This document shows positions 36,901 to 46,300 of a stretch of 64,000 bases of DNA, in pieces (the stretch's first letter is position 1; each line of letters starts with the position of its first letter). This DNA comes from Zygnema cylindricum (lineage: Eukaryota; Streptophyta; Zygnematophyceae; Zygnematales; Zygnemataceae): contig JBBHKE010000323.1 of assembly GCA_037447655.1 (NCBI GenBank), forward strand, positions 379,484 through 443,483, written 5' to 3'. The position numbers and the translations under genes were made by a program. Below the pieces are notes generated by a model that was not told the origin of the DNA, searched no databases, and was given only the letters and a program-made list of their open reading frames with translations.

Positions 36901-38262
36901 CTAGGTTCCTGAAAAAGACGAAATTCCATGACAAAATACGGCAATGACTTAGCCTTTTGTTTCAAATTTATAGGAAAGCCAACACTTAATGACTCGTCAT
37001 TCCAATAAATTCCATTTAATTTCACTTATGTCTCTACACAAAAAGCTTTTATGAGATGAAATGCACATAAACAGGTTCATTAGCGAAGTTCTCAAGTAGT
37101 TAAATGATTGGCAATCTTTTGAGGCTACAGAACAAGGCTATATAATTGCCCTCTTTAGCATTCTACAGTTTCACACTTTTTGCTTGCATCTTTCTCATTG
37201 TATGAGCTAAGTTTTCCTCGTATGTTGGAGAAATATGCGTGAATGATGTAGATTGTTTTATGAATTACCCTTACTATAAATATGTTTATTTATCTAATCA
37301 GCTTTACATTTTCTCAATAGAACTGAACAGTTTTGATTATGATTACTCTCAAGGATATTTCTTGCAATTTGAAGTATTTGTGTCCTCCGCCTGAGGTACA
37401 TGGGATAACTCTTAGATTCTGGGACAACTCTTAGATTCAAAAAATCTTCAGCTATGATCGTCGGATGACCGGCATCCAAAATGATTTCAAACTTCAAACA
37501 AACAAACAGTTTAAATATTTTATATTTATTTACGTACAAACTTATATGTATGAGACAACCATAACTTTGGTGAGCATTGTGCCAACCGAGTCAAAGGATC
37601 AAGTTCAATGTAGCCTTTCACGCATCTACACTTGAGCTCCCATATAGAACACAAGATTGTCATTCAGATCGATTGGGTAACGTGGTTGAAGAGCAAGCCC
37701 TTACAACTCTTGAAGGCTTTTGAGTAATCCTATAGAAGGGGAAATGCTGCCGTTAAGGTCTTGTCCAGGCAGCAAACTGCGTCAAAGGTAAAAGTGTCTT
37801 TTTGTTATAATTTTAGACAATTATTATAATTCTTTTCCCATCGTTATCAACATAACCCTATATAACATAATATCAACAATAGAAACAAGCCCATCCACAA
37901 TTTAAAATTGATATTCTTATTAACATAACGTCATATTTTTAGAATCGTAGTGTGTTGAAGTTAAGAAAACCCAAACAATTTCGATGGTTATCTTTTGTGT
38001 TGTTTATTCAATTTACCACTATAAATACTTAGTAATCTAGCACTCTAAAAAAAAAATAGGATTAAGGATAAGAAAAACCAGTTTGACGTGCTTACATTTT
38101 TGTCACTTGCAACCTGCTGTTGCACGTTATGCCACTCCAAACACAAAAGTTTGATCCATTCTTCCATGTTGTCAAAAATTTGTATGGATCGCTTGTGATG
38201 GCATATTTCAATTCTAGGAGGACGAGACCTGTGTTTACACAAAACACGACCGTGGACATCAT
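9799..38262 (-). CDS. gene 2: LRR-EGF-papain protease-EGF-LysM protein (multi-exon model)
   Basis: Hand-spliced minus-strand model. Exons in order: 38262-38096, 37776-37705, 36908-36837, 35323-35252, 34998-34927, 34426-34358, 33694-33623, 33380-33034, 32378-32193, 31196-30964, 29846-29709, 29308-29111 (or to 29089), 28544-28322, 28194-28051, 12980-12804, 12560-12471, 12261-12154, 11627-11430, 10020-9799. Each junction has AG/GT borders, and phases agree throughout except two places: after the last protease exon, where only the weaker donor fits, and between 28051 and 12980, where an exon appears missing. The predicted product is about 950 residues: an extracellular LRR ectodomain, an EGF-like module, a C1A protease, EGF-like modules, and LysM modules that in other proteins bind chitin or peptidoglycan. 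No kinase or clear membrane anchor was found. It could instead be two genes (LRR-EGF, and protease-EGF-LysM), but the phase-1 junction 33034/32378 keeps the frame open. Confidence 0.6.
10488..10640. repeat. TA/ATATAC microsatellite
   Basis: Long run of TATATA with interspersed TACACAC units. All open frames across it are low-complexity shadows. It lies in the last intron of gene 2. Weaker ATATAC-rich stretches occur at 11045-11120 and 31350-31475. Confidence 0.95.
13314..14733 (+). pseudogene. old Copia polyprotein remnant, left half (integrase end to reverse transcriptase end)
   Basis: Plus-strand decayed Copia. At 13760-13975 the integrase C-terminal part reads QEMMRATILSLGHNN..WGD, ending NRRPTSV....TPYELW, the classic Copia NR.P......TPYELW motif. 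Near 14420-14470 SEAIGCLMYLTFGT matches the end of the Copia reverse transcriptase. Most of the reverse transcriptase between them is unreadable, with stops and frameshifts. The remnant is interrupted at the CCACA target site (14734-14738) by the next Copia and continues after 26538. Its 5' LTR and gag are not recognisable in 13.0-13.3 kb. Confidence 0.8.
14734..14738. mobile_element. target site duplication CCACA (left)
   Basis: Matches CCACA at 26534-26538 exactly. The pair flanks the complete minus-strand Copia element and fixes its ends. Confidence 0.9.
14739..15853 (-). repeat. 3' LTR of the minus-strand Copia
   Basis: Direct repeat of 25459-26533. Both contain CTGCCACGTGGCAAATAAGT, GGTGCCACGTGTC or TTGTGCCACGTGTC, and near the CAACA end a tRNA-like stretch beginning GACCTA.TGGATAAGGAGGA. 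The two copies differ at many positions, so the insertion is old. Confidence 0.9.
15854..16560 (-). pseudogene. Copia reverse transcriptase/RNase H end
   Basis: The minus strand at 16543-16319 reads IPYRQVVGRLINF then AAKRVMQYLIGT.DLCF, the Copia RNase H entry region. Further down to 15854 the frame is broken, but the composition matches the RNase H end. Just before it, the reading frame continues directly from the segment beyond the nested insertion (21850 upward) once one copy of the GTCCT duplication is removed, proving that the two parts were once contiguous. Confidence 0.85.
16561..16565. mobile_element. target site duplication GTCCT (left)
   Basis: Exact match to 21845-21849. The pair flanks the nested plus-strand LTR element and lies inside the coding frame of the host Copia. 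Confidence 0.92.
17091..17297 (+). pseudogene. coding-like gene fragment inside the insertion
   Basis: 68 open codons run from the insertion's first base to TAA at 17295-17297, with no ATG near the start. The peptide includes LVPAGIFVLGGAGGAVGLIG, then ALAARAEPLSDML and AEVNPKRNTYVTRSIL at the end. The Gly/Ala-rich stretch looks like one membrane helix with GxxxG-type spacing. Codon use is strongly purine-first (GGA, GCA, GTC, GTA), unlike the surrounding LTR. I do not recognise the protein; it may be the last exon of a captured membrane-protein gene. Confidence 0.5.
17091..17775 (+). mobile_element. 685-bp insertion in the left LTR, flanked by TTATT
   Basis: Absent from the partner LTR, where ATTATT runs straight into CCGGTATACTCG. 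The insertion is flanked by TTATT at 17086-17090 and 17776-17780. It begins TGTTG and ends CAATA, so it may be a solo LTR with a mutated end or another small element. Its first 207 bases form an open coding-like segment, described separately. Confidence 0.8.
18381..18392 (+). promoter_or_regulatory. primer-binding site, half-tRNA type
   Basis: GTTATGGGCCCA one base after the left LTR. It is complementary to the anticodon-arm segment UGGGCCCAUAAC of eukaryotic initiator tRNA-Met, not to the tRNA 3' end. This is the priming mode known from Drosophila copia and yeast Ty5. Confidence 0.85.
18393..19157 (+). pseudogene. degraded gag of the non-autonomous element
   Basis: Reading begins WLPIFDGSQYHYWTSVLKSY, the typical Copia gag opening (P.F.G..Y..W...L). 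In-frame stops follow, then AQRALLLMRSLPKEYKSAL (18786 on), a gag UBN2-like segment. NCFYCKDLGHTLRVC near 19015-19059 is a CX2CX4HX4C zinc knuckle that binds RNA in nucleocapsid proteins. At least three stops or frameshifts inactivate it. Confidence 0.8.
19517..20059 (+). CDS. charged open frame, unknown, non-autonomous element
   Basis: 180 codons, very rich in Lys, Arg and Glu, without recognisable enzyme motifs. It occupies the place where pol would be in a full Copia. It may be a remnant open frame kept by low stop density in purine-rich DNA rather than a real protein. No function assigned. Confidence 0.3.
   Translation: MLEKRRVREVNLKVAAKYSLDMEETQLKTKLRVREEDDERENGEFTQDGELTSEVENNVGLKVNEFSEGSREIVKKMTLREEGHKIGELWILRRNIRKRKKQLNERGIRMKVFRMNTLTGRGRSTEKYKKLVRKTKLYKGNWKVNNCKSINSTNKPESSKKERKKYKLRKNSWRRNKLQN
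20763..21844 (+). repeat. right LTR of the nested element
   Basis: Pairs with 16566-18379 minus its insertion. It begins TGTTGTTTTGAAAAC after the GGGGGAG purine tract and ends GGACAACA before GTCCT. Both LTRs include a short module of ACAACGCAGCTGCGACGAAG-like units near 21040-21130. Confidence 0.92.
21850..25436 (-). pseudogene. Copia gag-pol: gag, protease, integrase, reverse transcriptase (decayed)
   Basis: From the ATG at 25436: gag (PIFNGTRFIYWETMMKGALF), protease with WIIDSRASMHMC (24494-24150; the catalytic DSG is changed to DSR), the integrase start with LDLVHTDIWGPAKVPS (23927-23718) and the core with RSDNGGEF and NGLAERLNQT (23666-23439, the second Asp and Glu of the DDE triad). 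A charged linker follows (22976-22779), then reverse transcriptase with FIAIIVDNLLVL (22306-22061; catalytic VDD changed to VDN) and the GIQMERDREKKTI.LTQ segment (22034 on). Blocks are in different frames. The changes in the protease and reverse transcriptase active sites, plus the frameshifts, make it non-functional. Confidence 0.9.
25446..25457 (-). promoter_or_regulatory. primer-binding site of the minus-strand Copia
   Basis: On the minus strand GTTATAGGCCCA, one mismatch from the GTTATGGGCCCA site of the nested element and one base from the 5' LTR. It has the same half-initiator-tRNA complementarity. Confidence 0.75.
25459..26533 (-). repeat. 5' LTR of the minus-strand Copia
   Basis: 1075 bp, TGTTG...TTACA on the minus strand, followed on the plus strand by the CCACA target duplication (26534-26538). 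Confidence 0.92.
26539..27930 (+). pseudogene. old Copia remnant, right half (RNase H) and 3' LTR
   Basis: Continuation of the element at 13314-14733. Near 27020-27100 the broken frame shows TAKRVV, then YLQGTEALRLTFS. At 27116-27301 it has the RNase H core (DDLDNHRSTSGVCFSLEG, KKQPTVAL, KEAIW). At 27307-27498 it has YCDSKGALTLISNPV then KHITIQFYF. A purine-rich tract (AGAGGGAAGG) at 27567-27576 precedes TGTTGGAATT, the probable start of the 3' LTR at 27577. The LTR's far end could not be fixed because the 5' LTR partner is missing. Confidence 0.8.
28051..28544 (-). CDS. gene 2, two EGF-like modules
   Basis: Exons 28544-28322 and 28194-28051 each encode a six-Cys EGF-like module: GRSNPCGNGVCTPVGSTN with CQC and a final TCAP, then NPCGVGTCL with VCICPPGYVL and a final FTCVA. 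The intron between them is only 127 bp, with donor GTGCAA and acceptor GGCAG. Both exons end in phase 1, as does EGF module 1 upstream of the protease. They link the protease domain to the LysM modules, probably as an extracellular spacer. The EGF call rests on Cys spacing. Confidence 0.75.
29089..32378 (-). CDS. gene 2, papain-type (C1A) cysteine protease domain
   Basis: Four exons (32378-32193, 31196-30964, 29846-29709, 29308-29111/29089). Catalytic residues of family C1A are all present: the oxyanion-hole Gln in AIKDQ, the nucleophile Cys in TCWVFSTT, His in GVDHSVVVVGY and Asn in LRNSWGSNWGENG. The SCGDGG motif corresponds to the family's GCNGG. The joined active-site junction is one residue shorter than the usual CGSCW, and the first Cys there is replaced, so one conserved disulphide may be missing. 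There is no I29 inhibitor propeptide (ERFNIN) upstream: only about 50 residues separate EGF module 1 from the mature-type start. Phases are 1, 1, 0, 0. The last donor is uncertain: GTAAGC at 29088 is stronger but breaks phase; GTGCCG at 29110 keeps it. Confidence 0.9.
33034..38262 (-). CDS. gene 2, LRR ectodomain and first EGF-like exon
   Basis: The exon 38262-38096 encodes a plant LRR N-cap (LLELKYAITSDP, then W..G..FCVWSGITC). A Met at 38262 is in frame, but no convincing signal peptide follows, and the AG at 38229 leaves room for an upstream signal exon. Five LRR exons of exactly 72 nt and one of 69 nt follow, all phase 2, with donors such as GTAAGG and GTGAGT. They show the plant-type LRR (NQLNGSIPFSIG; NQLTGAVPTSIG; NIFMGNIPSSIG). 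The exon 33380-33034 carries a final LRR (NNNFFTGVV), the cap (NNFLSGTP) and a Cys-rich segment ending in an EGF-like module (CGGHGFCDSNSTCVCDVGYY). LRR spacing is uneven; more diverged repeats may lie near 37.3-37.5 and 35.4-36.8 kb. Confidence 0.85.
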
Positions 38263-39867
38263 AAACCCTTGAATTTCACTTGGAAAATGTTATTCTCCTC
38301 ACAACTGAAATCTCACATAAATGAAGGCTAAAGTCCTCAAAGTTGTAGAAATAGGTAGCAAAATAAAAAGGTATGGACTAGAAAAAGTTGCAAGGTCAGA
38401 TAAATTCCTTAAGATGAATAAAGATCACACATGAATACAAGGTGTTTTCTCAATATTTAGTAGTCGCAACGTTTTCAAATTAAACTGGAGACCATGCATA
38501 ACTTGGCATTTATAAGACTTAACCTAATTTCGATTCCCAAACCAATGAAAAACTATCTTCGTTAAGGATAAGAACATCCTCATGCGCTAGGAAAAAAATA
38601 AATTCCTAACTATCATAATGTCATAAAATAACAGGATTATAAAATCAACACACCTTCCAAATAAAAAGTAAATCTGTTGGCATTTCACCCTCCAAATATA
38701 AGTCCAAATCTAAGTAAATGTAAAATCTTCTGAATTTTTGACATAAATATAAGGCGGTTTCCCTTCTTTCCCACACATAGAGCATGATAATGTTATCAAA
38801 GTTTATATGGGAATTCATAACAAGGTGGTTTTATGGATTAAAAAACCGCAATCTGAGCTAAAATTCCCTCATCCAATGTCACAACAACTCTAATAGCAAA
38901 ATATAACGAAGTGAAACTATGGTTTGTTGATTGGGAAAAATGGCAAAGTTATTCGATCAACAGATTGAATTATCATACCTTAGTATTATATTTAAGTAGC
39001 AAGTAATTTGCTAGTGCCTGCTTTTTGAATGAGCAACATGGGGAAGTCGTGTTATCGACTAAATCTGATAGGATATCATGCATAACTAAAGTGTTTGAGT
39101 GTAAAAAACAAAAATTGTTAGTTATTCACTCTTCATATTTTGAAATGATCAACAAAAAAAGGTACATGCAAACGGAATTCAATTTCGTCACCATTTGGGT
39201 TTTGCCATCAGTTTCATTTTTTACGTGCAAGACAAAGGAAAATGTATTTATGTAGTAATAAAAACATTTTCATTTATGTAGTAATAGTGGTTTCTAGGTT
39301 TTCAGATTTTATGTTGATGGATATTCACCTACGTGTAATAGAATCATTGCACATAGTGTATTTTATTAAACTGGACAAAATCCCTATTGCTTCTCCATCG
39401 TAAACAGGATGAATCACACCATTATAGCACATTCCAAGTTTAATGATGGCGAATATTCAATAATTTTTGTTTAAAATCATGGTACACTGTATCTGTGCTA
39501 CATTAAGAAAATTATTCCTTTCGTTTCTCCATTGTATATAATATGCATCAAATTATAATAGAAGATGAAAGTAGCAAAAAAATGTACAAATGCAAGTCTT
39601 TTTAATGAAATTCTTGAAACCGCTCAGATAATGTTGTCGATTTCTCACAACCATCTGCCAAAAATGAGCTTCGGAGTGCAAAAATCTGAAAACAAATGAT
39701 TCGGGTGTACCAAGTCATTTTCATGACATCATTTTGGAGAAAATGTATTCTTATTTTCTTTACAAATTTGGCGAATACATGCTAATTTAGTGTAGGATTG
39801 TTAACAAGCTATACAGTCTGAAAGAGAATTTAGAGTCTGCAAACTCTAATAGTTGTTAGAACTTCAC

Positions 39868-40342
39868 CTTCAGATACTGGTGGAGGATTTGGAGGCATTG
39901 GGCTGGGTGTACGTGGAGGAGGTAAAGGAAGGGGAGGTGGACGGAATGAGGGGGTTGAGATGGGAGGTAGTAAAGGAGGAAGTGAAATAAAGGGTGGTGA
40001 AAGAAGGGGTGAAAGAGGTGGGAGAGGGAGTGGTAAACGAGGAGGTGAAATAAAGGGTGAGGGAGGGGATGGAGGCGCGGGAGGAGGTTTCAAAGGAGGA
40101 GGCGAACGAAAGGGTGGTGAAGAGGACGGAGGAGGAGAGGGAGAGGGAGTAGGCAGGGGAGGGAAAGGGCGAGGGGGAGGGGGAGGGAAAGGGCGAGGGG
40201 GGAGGGGGAGGGGAAGGGCGAGGGGGAGGTGATTTTCGCGGTGGCGAATGACGGGGTGAAGGAGATGATTTTCGCGGCGGTGAAGGACGGGGTGAAGGAG
40301 GTGGGCGCGGGGGTGGCGATGGAGGAGGTGGTGGATATATTA
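39868..40342 (-). CDS. gene 1, proline-rich (hydroxyproline-type) exon
   Basis: After the acceptor TTTTTCAG, the minus strand reads YPPPPPSPPPRPPPSPRPSP, then Ser-Pro-rich sequence with two SPPRK repeats. This resembles the rigid, often glycosylated proline-rich stretches of plant and algal wall proteins. Phase 1 fits the preceding EGF exon. The reading frame slips near the long G runs at about 40200 and again near 40150. A later frame (PPPAPPSPPSPFISPP) continues to a possible GTGAAG donor at 39867. The slips may be real or homopolymer sequencing errors. Confidence 0.65.
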
Positions 40343-43300
40343 CTGAAAAAAAAAAAAATCTTCAGTATTGCAACAACCATATTTGTCAAATCATAAGGTC
40401 TTTTCTATTTTTCAAGTTAACATTGTTTCTCAAAAAAAATAGAATTATAGGAAATTTATAGCAACTTGCACCGGTTGCCAAAAATAAAAAAACTATCCAA
40501 AAAGAGTGAAATTTGAGCAACAAACTGAGGATTCTTTCATATTAGAACGCATTAAAAAACAGTTGACTCGAAATTCTATGGATATGTTACCACCAATATC
40601 AAAATGTCAGAGGCATGAGACCCCAACAACAAAATTTTTGTATTTTACTAATGTTTGAAAAGCCATTCAATTTTCTGTACGTAAAATTGGCAAAAGTAAT
40701 CGTACGTTTGCAAGTGTATTTGCTTCCTACATCGGTGTAGCCTTGGTTGCAATCACATGTACGTGTCGTCGTCCCATTTGTGCTATTAGAGCAAATTCCG
40801 CTCCCCCCACAAGGCCCTCCGAGTTGCGTCGCATTGCAAAACGCGTCACAATCGCTTTTACCACGTTGATCACTGGATCCACATCCAGATGGGAGGCTCA
40901 AGTCAAACAAACAGTTTCCACGAAACTCGTTACAGTTGGGGTGTCCGTTGACTTGTACAATGGGCCCAGTGAAATAGTTGTTGTAAATAGAACTGTTCAA
41001 AAAATTCGAAAATGGAAATAGAAAGGAAATTAGTGAATTTTGACTACGCTCTTACTGTCACACTCTTTAATTTGTAAGGTAGAAGGTGAAAGGAATGAAT
41101 TATTATTTTGTTATTCTTTTAAAACTTTATGTTCAACAGTATTTGGGAGGTAATTGGTGCCAAAAGGGAGAAGGAGAGGGGATCCTTTTGGTCTTTTCAT
41201 GCTTTCTCCTATGAAGAAAAGAGTGATTACAGACTATTAATTAAAGAAGGCATTTTGAAAAATCCTTATTTTGTTTTTTCCTTTTTAAACTGTGCCAAGG
41301 TCATATTTTTTTTTATTATTATGATTTTTATCTTGGAACATTAATTTTCATTTGGATAGCCAAATCATTTGGATGATTTAATTAAAACCCTAGACAGCAA
41401 ATATTTAAATAACAGTAAAAAAGTCAATCAATAACAAATTAAAATAAATGCAAATTATTTAGACAAGCAATAAAACAGGAGATAAAGTTGGGAATGTGAG
41501 AGAGATAATAAAGGGTAACCTCCCCTCTCTTTCTTACCCTTCTACAAGCACCCTGTCGTTTCTTTATTTTCCATATTTGAATTCTTTATCTTGGTTTACT
41601 TATTGTGGTGCATTTCAATTTTTTTTATTTTGTTTTTTTTTTATTATTATTTATTTATTAATTTCTTCACATATTTTATTTTACATTTTTGGCTTCAATT
41701 ATTATTTTTTAAAAAATTCCTTCTCTATTGGTATCTTTTTGTAAAAAATAACAAAGTTAGACTTTAATATGTTTAAATTTTGTTACATAACAAGAAATAA
41801 AAAAAAAAAAAAATCCCAGTTTTTTCAATATCTTGCTATAACCGTTGCGCTTAACGTGGATTTCTATATATTTTCTGTTTTTTTGTAGCAGATTACGTCT
41901 TGCACTCTCTTTTTCCTAGGAATAATTCCAATTTCTACCCTTTTTATTAGGCATCCTGCTCCCCCCCTCCTACTTTCTTATCCACTCTCTTCTCCTCTCG
42001 CCCTCCGTAATCTTCCTCCCTCCATCTACTCCTCTCCACTACCTTTGCCTTCCCTTCCCTCCCCTCTCCTCCCCTCTCCAAGATAGATGAGAGGGTAGGC
42101 TAAAGGCTTGTTTCATTCTTCGTTTGATATTTTTCTTTCACATCCCCCCCTCTTCCCCCCCCCCACAACCTTCAAATTGCACCTTTTTCCACTATATGAC
42201 TGTCCCTCTCTTTTCGTTTTTAAACAAGATAATACTAATGGCAATAGAACTCGGTTACTACCAATGGAAATAAAACATGCAAATGTTTTGGTTTTTCTTG
42301 TTTTGTATTGTTAGGGAGGGGGATATATGAAGAGGTAGAGGCAGAGGGTAGAAATGAGGGGTTGATAGGGGAGTCCAAAGGCAGCAGAAGGGGTCCAAAA
42401 ATGGGTTCGCGGTGGGAAGTCGAGGGAGGATAGGAGGGGAGGGGTGGGAGGGAATGGTAAGATGCAAGGCTTTTTTTTAATTTTATTTTCAATGATTAGT
42501 ATGGCTTAATCAAATTTTTATTTTGTAAGGTTCTTTTATATATTTAAATAAAAAAATGGAAAGAATGAGGCCGATTTTTTTGCCAATGTCTCCAATACCT
42601 CCTCACCCCTCCCACAAACTATATCTAATGTGGTACTAAACATGAGCAACTAGGACAGCACATGCCCTCCCCTTTTAATCCGGATTTACAATGTTTGAAT
42701 CTATGTTGACGTAATGTTGGCTCGTAGTTAATGTGGTATAGATTTGGTCGCATGTTGGTTCGTAGTTAATGTGGTTTGGATTTGGTCGCGCGTCAGTTTG
42801 CGTACTTTTGTTTCATTTAGTTTAACTTAGTACTCCGTACGTCACTTTGCGGATTTGGCTTTGTTTCGTATAGTTTTGATTTTGAACTTTGAACGTGTAC
42901 GTTTAAGTATGCCCGATTTGATTTGTTTTGTTTCCTTTAAGTTCTAGTACAATGCTTCGGGAAGTTTCGTTTCGTACGAAGTTTGTGTAGAAGTTTCGTT
43001 TCGTGTAAGTTAGGTTTTCCGTATAGGACTTTGTCAGATTCGTTTCTAGTACTTTCATTTTGTTTTGTACCATATTTGCGTATAAGTACATTTTGACGCT
43101 TCTAGAGATAGTGTTCTAGATTGTTTCTATGGCTAAGTAAAGCAACCATTGTGTGAGTGTGATAGAATCAATTAAGTAAGAATCAAGAGATAATTGAGGG
43201 AGAAAATAGAGAGAAAATTAAGAGAGAGAATTGTATAAGTAATGTTATTATAATGTTTGAGTAAAGGATTGAGATAATATGAGTTTATTTCATTGAGTAT

Positions 43301-46300
43301 TTAATTTGCCTCTATCTTGGATTATGAGTTTTTAATGTGTTTGTAATGTTTTATTTCAATTTCGCATTCACATATGACATTTGAGTAATTGTGAGCGCAT
43401 TCTGATTGACTTTTACTCCCATCAATCCCAACCCTAAAATACGCAAGAAACACGCAAAAAAATAAACCAAAACACCGAAAAAACTAAGAATTATAAGCAC
43501 AAAATCTACCGCGGAAAAACAAAAATACATGTTTATAATAATTATGAATAAAACTTATAGACTAATAGCTAAAAATAAATAAAAATTGCCATCATAGTTT
43601 TGCCATTAAACCTCATTTTTTAGGAAATTCTACCTTATTTTGCAAATACCAATTGGCATTGTGTGGAATTTAGTCTTACAAGGTTTGGAGGTTTGTCAAT
43701 TGACTTATGGTCGATGGAATGCTTCCACTCAACTGATTTTCATGTAGCCGTCTGTAATACGAGGTATTCCCACCCCATCAACCTCACCTTTTTAAATCCA
43801 CATTAAACATGATTTGGTGGAGAGGTGAGGGTAAACTCCCTTATCACACCAAACATGGTTGAGGAGAGGGGTGAGGGTTAGCTCACTTGTCGCACTAAAT
43901 ATGGTTTAAAGGGGGGATTACAATAGATTTAAAGAATAGTTTAACATTTATCTTGAGCTTTTTTATTAAACATAACACAAACATAAAAATAATTAACTTA
44001 AAAATAAAATTTGTGCGAAAATGTTCATTGCCAAAGCACCACTTTCAAGGAAATTCATCACCCTCCCCCCCCCCTCCACCCTCCTTCGTCCCGCCCCTTC
44101 TGCCGTCCTCCATCACCCACCTCCTTTACCCTCCCATCTCCTTCACTGCCTCATCCCGTCCCCTCCCACCTAGGCCGCACTTCCTCCTCTCTTGTCCCCT
44201 CTTCTCCAATTCTCTCTTTGGTCATCCCTTCCCCTCACCCTCCACTCTCGCCTCTTTTCCTTGGCCAATCCACCTTATCTCGTCCTTTTGCCACCTTCCC
44301 TCTGCTCCCATCCCCTATCTTCTCTCCTTCCACCATTCCACTGTGATAGAAAAAAGTAAAAAATAGTGAATTTAAAAAAAAAAAAGCTTACCAAACAAAT
44401 TCATTGTCATTCATCACCGTTTTAAAAGAAATCCTACCCTATTCTAAAAATACCAGTTAGCTCTGTGTATAATTAACTCTTACAAGACTATGAGGGTTGT
44501 CATTTGACCGATGGACGATGGAATGCTTCCACTCAATTGGTTACTCTGTAGTGCTCTGAAACGCCATCCAACGCATCAAACCCCTTCCCCCTCTTTTCAG
44601 GCCATTTAGTTATTTTGGACCTTAACATCATAAACTTTAGGAAAATGAAAATGAGCTATTGTTATATATTGATAAGGCTCCTACCTGGCTTCTCACTTGT
44701 GAAACTAGATGGCTGCAACGTTTTATGAAATTTTAATCGTAAATGATAGATTTCACAACCCCCCAACCTTTTTTTACAGATTGAAATGTGGAACACAAGG
44801 TAGCCTGATCTGTTTCAAATTATTACTTGCAAATGTCAGCGATGTTTAAATCATTTTTTTATTTCTGGTTATTTTGTTGTTAAAATTATGTTCAATTATT
44901 TTTCAACATTTTGAGATTTTATCCGTTTGTGATTGGAAAAACTATCAAAAGCATATAACTTCACCCCTCAGGTAGGTAAAAGAAGGGGTGAGGGCAAGCT
45001 CCCACGTCACACTAAATATGGTTTGGGGAAATTTGAGGGTAATCTCCTGTGTCACACTAAATAAAATTGCGGCGGAGGAGAGAAAATATGGTAATGGGCA
45101 AGGTGGAGTGTTGTAAGCTCCCCAAACATACTAATTACAGTTTTGGAGTGGGGATCCCCTTTCCTCTCTCTCTCTCTCCCACTTCCGTCTAGCGTCGCTT
45201 TAAATATGTTCCGCTTTTTTTTCTAAAAAAAATTGGAAGAATTCAAAATTGTGATTACATTTTCTTAATAAGAATTGATCATCTTCAACAAATCCTTATA
45301 CTTTAGTGTGCACTTTTTTGTAGTACATATAATAAAATACAAAAATAATAGTAATTTCAAAACACAAAAGTATGCCAACAGATGTTTTCTTATGACGCAC
45401 CATTTTGAGGATTTTTTATACATTTATAGCGATAACAATTGGCTTTGTGTAGAATTTAGTCATACAATGTTTGGAGGTTTGTCAGTTGATCGATGGACGA
45501 TGGAATGCTTCGAATCAACTGGTATATATATAAGAACTCTGGCTATGTACATTTGTAGAGCCATTATTCAACAAGGCACTCCTAAAAATGAATAACAGTA
45601 ATTTCTAAAGAATTTTCAATTGTAAATGGTGGATTTGACCCCTCTCCAATCCTTCATTTTTCTTATTTTATTGTGGAACACAACCTTACATGAAATGTTT
45701 CATTTTTGCAAACCTAAGTGCAAAAATCACGGTTTCTTGTACAGAATGTTCGATCATTGGTAAAGTTCACACTCTTTAATCTGTATACAGCAAGTAAAGG
45801 ACGGAAATAAGCTTCTATATTCTTTTACACCCTTATTTTCAACAATAATTGGAAGGTATGCGTTGCCAAAAATGAGAAAAAGGAGGGGGATTTCCGATCT
45901 TTACATCTATTTTTCATGAAGAAAAGAGTGTTGGCGGACTCTTCGTGTTTGGAAAAATCTTCTTTTTTTTGGTTCCTATTTTTTTAAACCGTGACAAAGA
46001 TTATTTTTTTTTACATCATTATTTTTTATAAGTATATTTTTCAAATTTTGGCTTCCCTCTGCCATATTGATATTTATTCTATTCTCAAACTTCATTTCGT
46101 TTCATGTTTTTAAAAAAAAAACATTTTTTGGAAAAAGAAAGTCCCCATTTTTTCAATATCTTGCTAAAACCATTGCGCTTAACGTGGATTTCTATAGATT
46201 TTCTGTTTTTTTTGTAGTAAGTTATTACCCCTTAGACGCTTTTATTTTTAAAAACATTCCAAGTTATACCCTTTTTAGTAGGCATCTCGTTCCCCCCCCT

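Noticed and set aside
37294-37539. Additional LRR exon of gene 2
   Set aside because: It has weak L..L spacing and no matching acceptor/donor pair of 69-72 nt, so it is not included in the model.
39960-40232. Gly-rich plus-strand open frame
   Set aside because: It is the reverse of the proline-rich exon of gene 1, which has an acceptor and phase matching the EGF exon.
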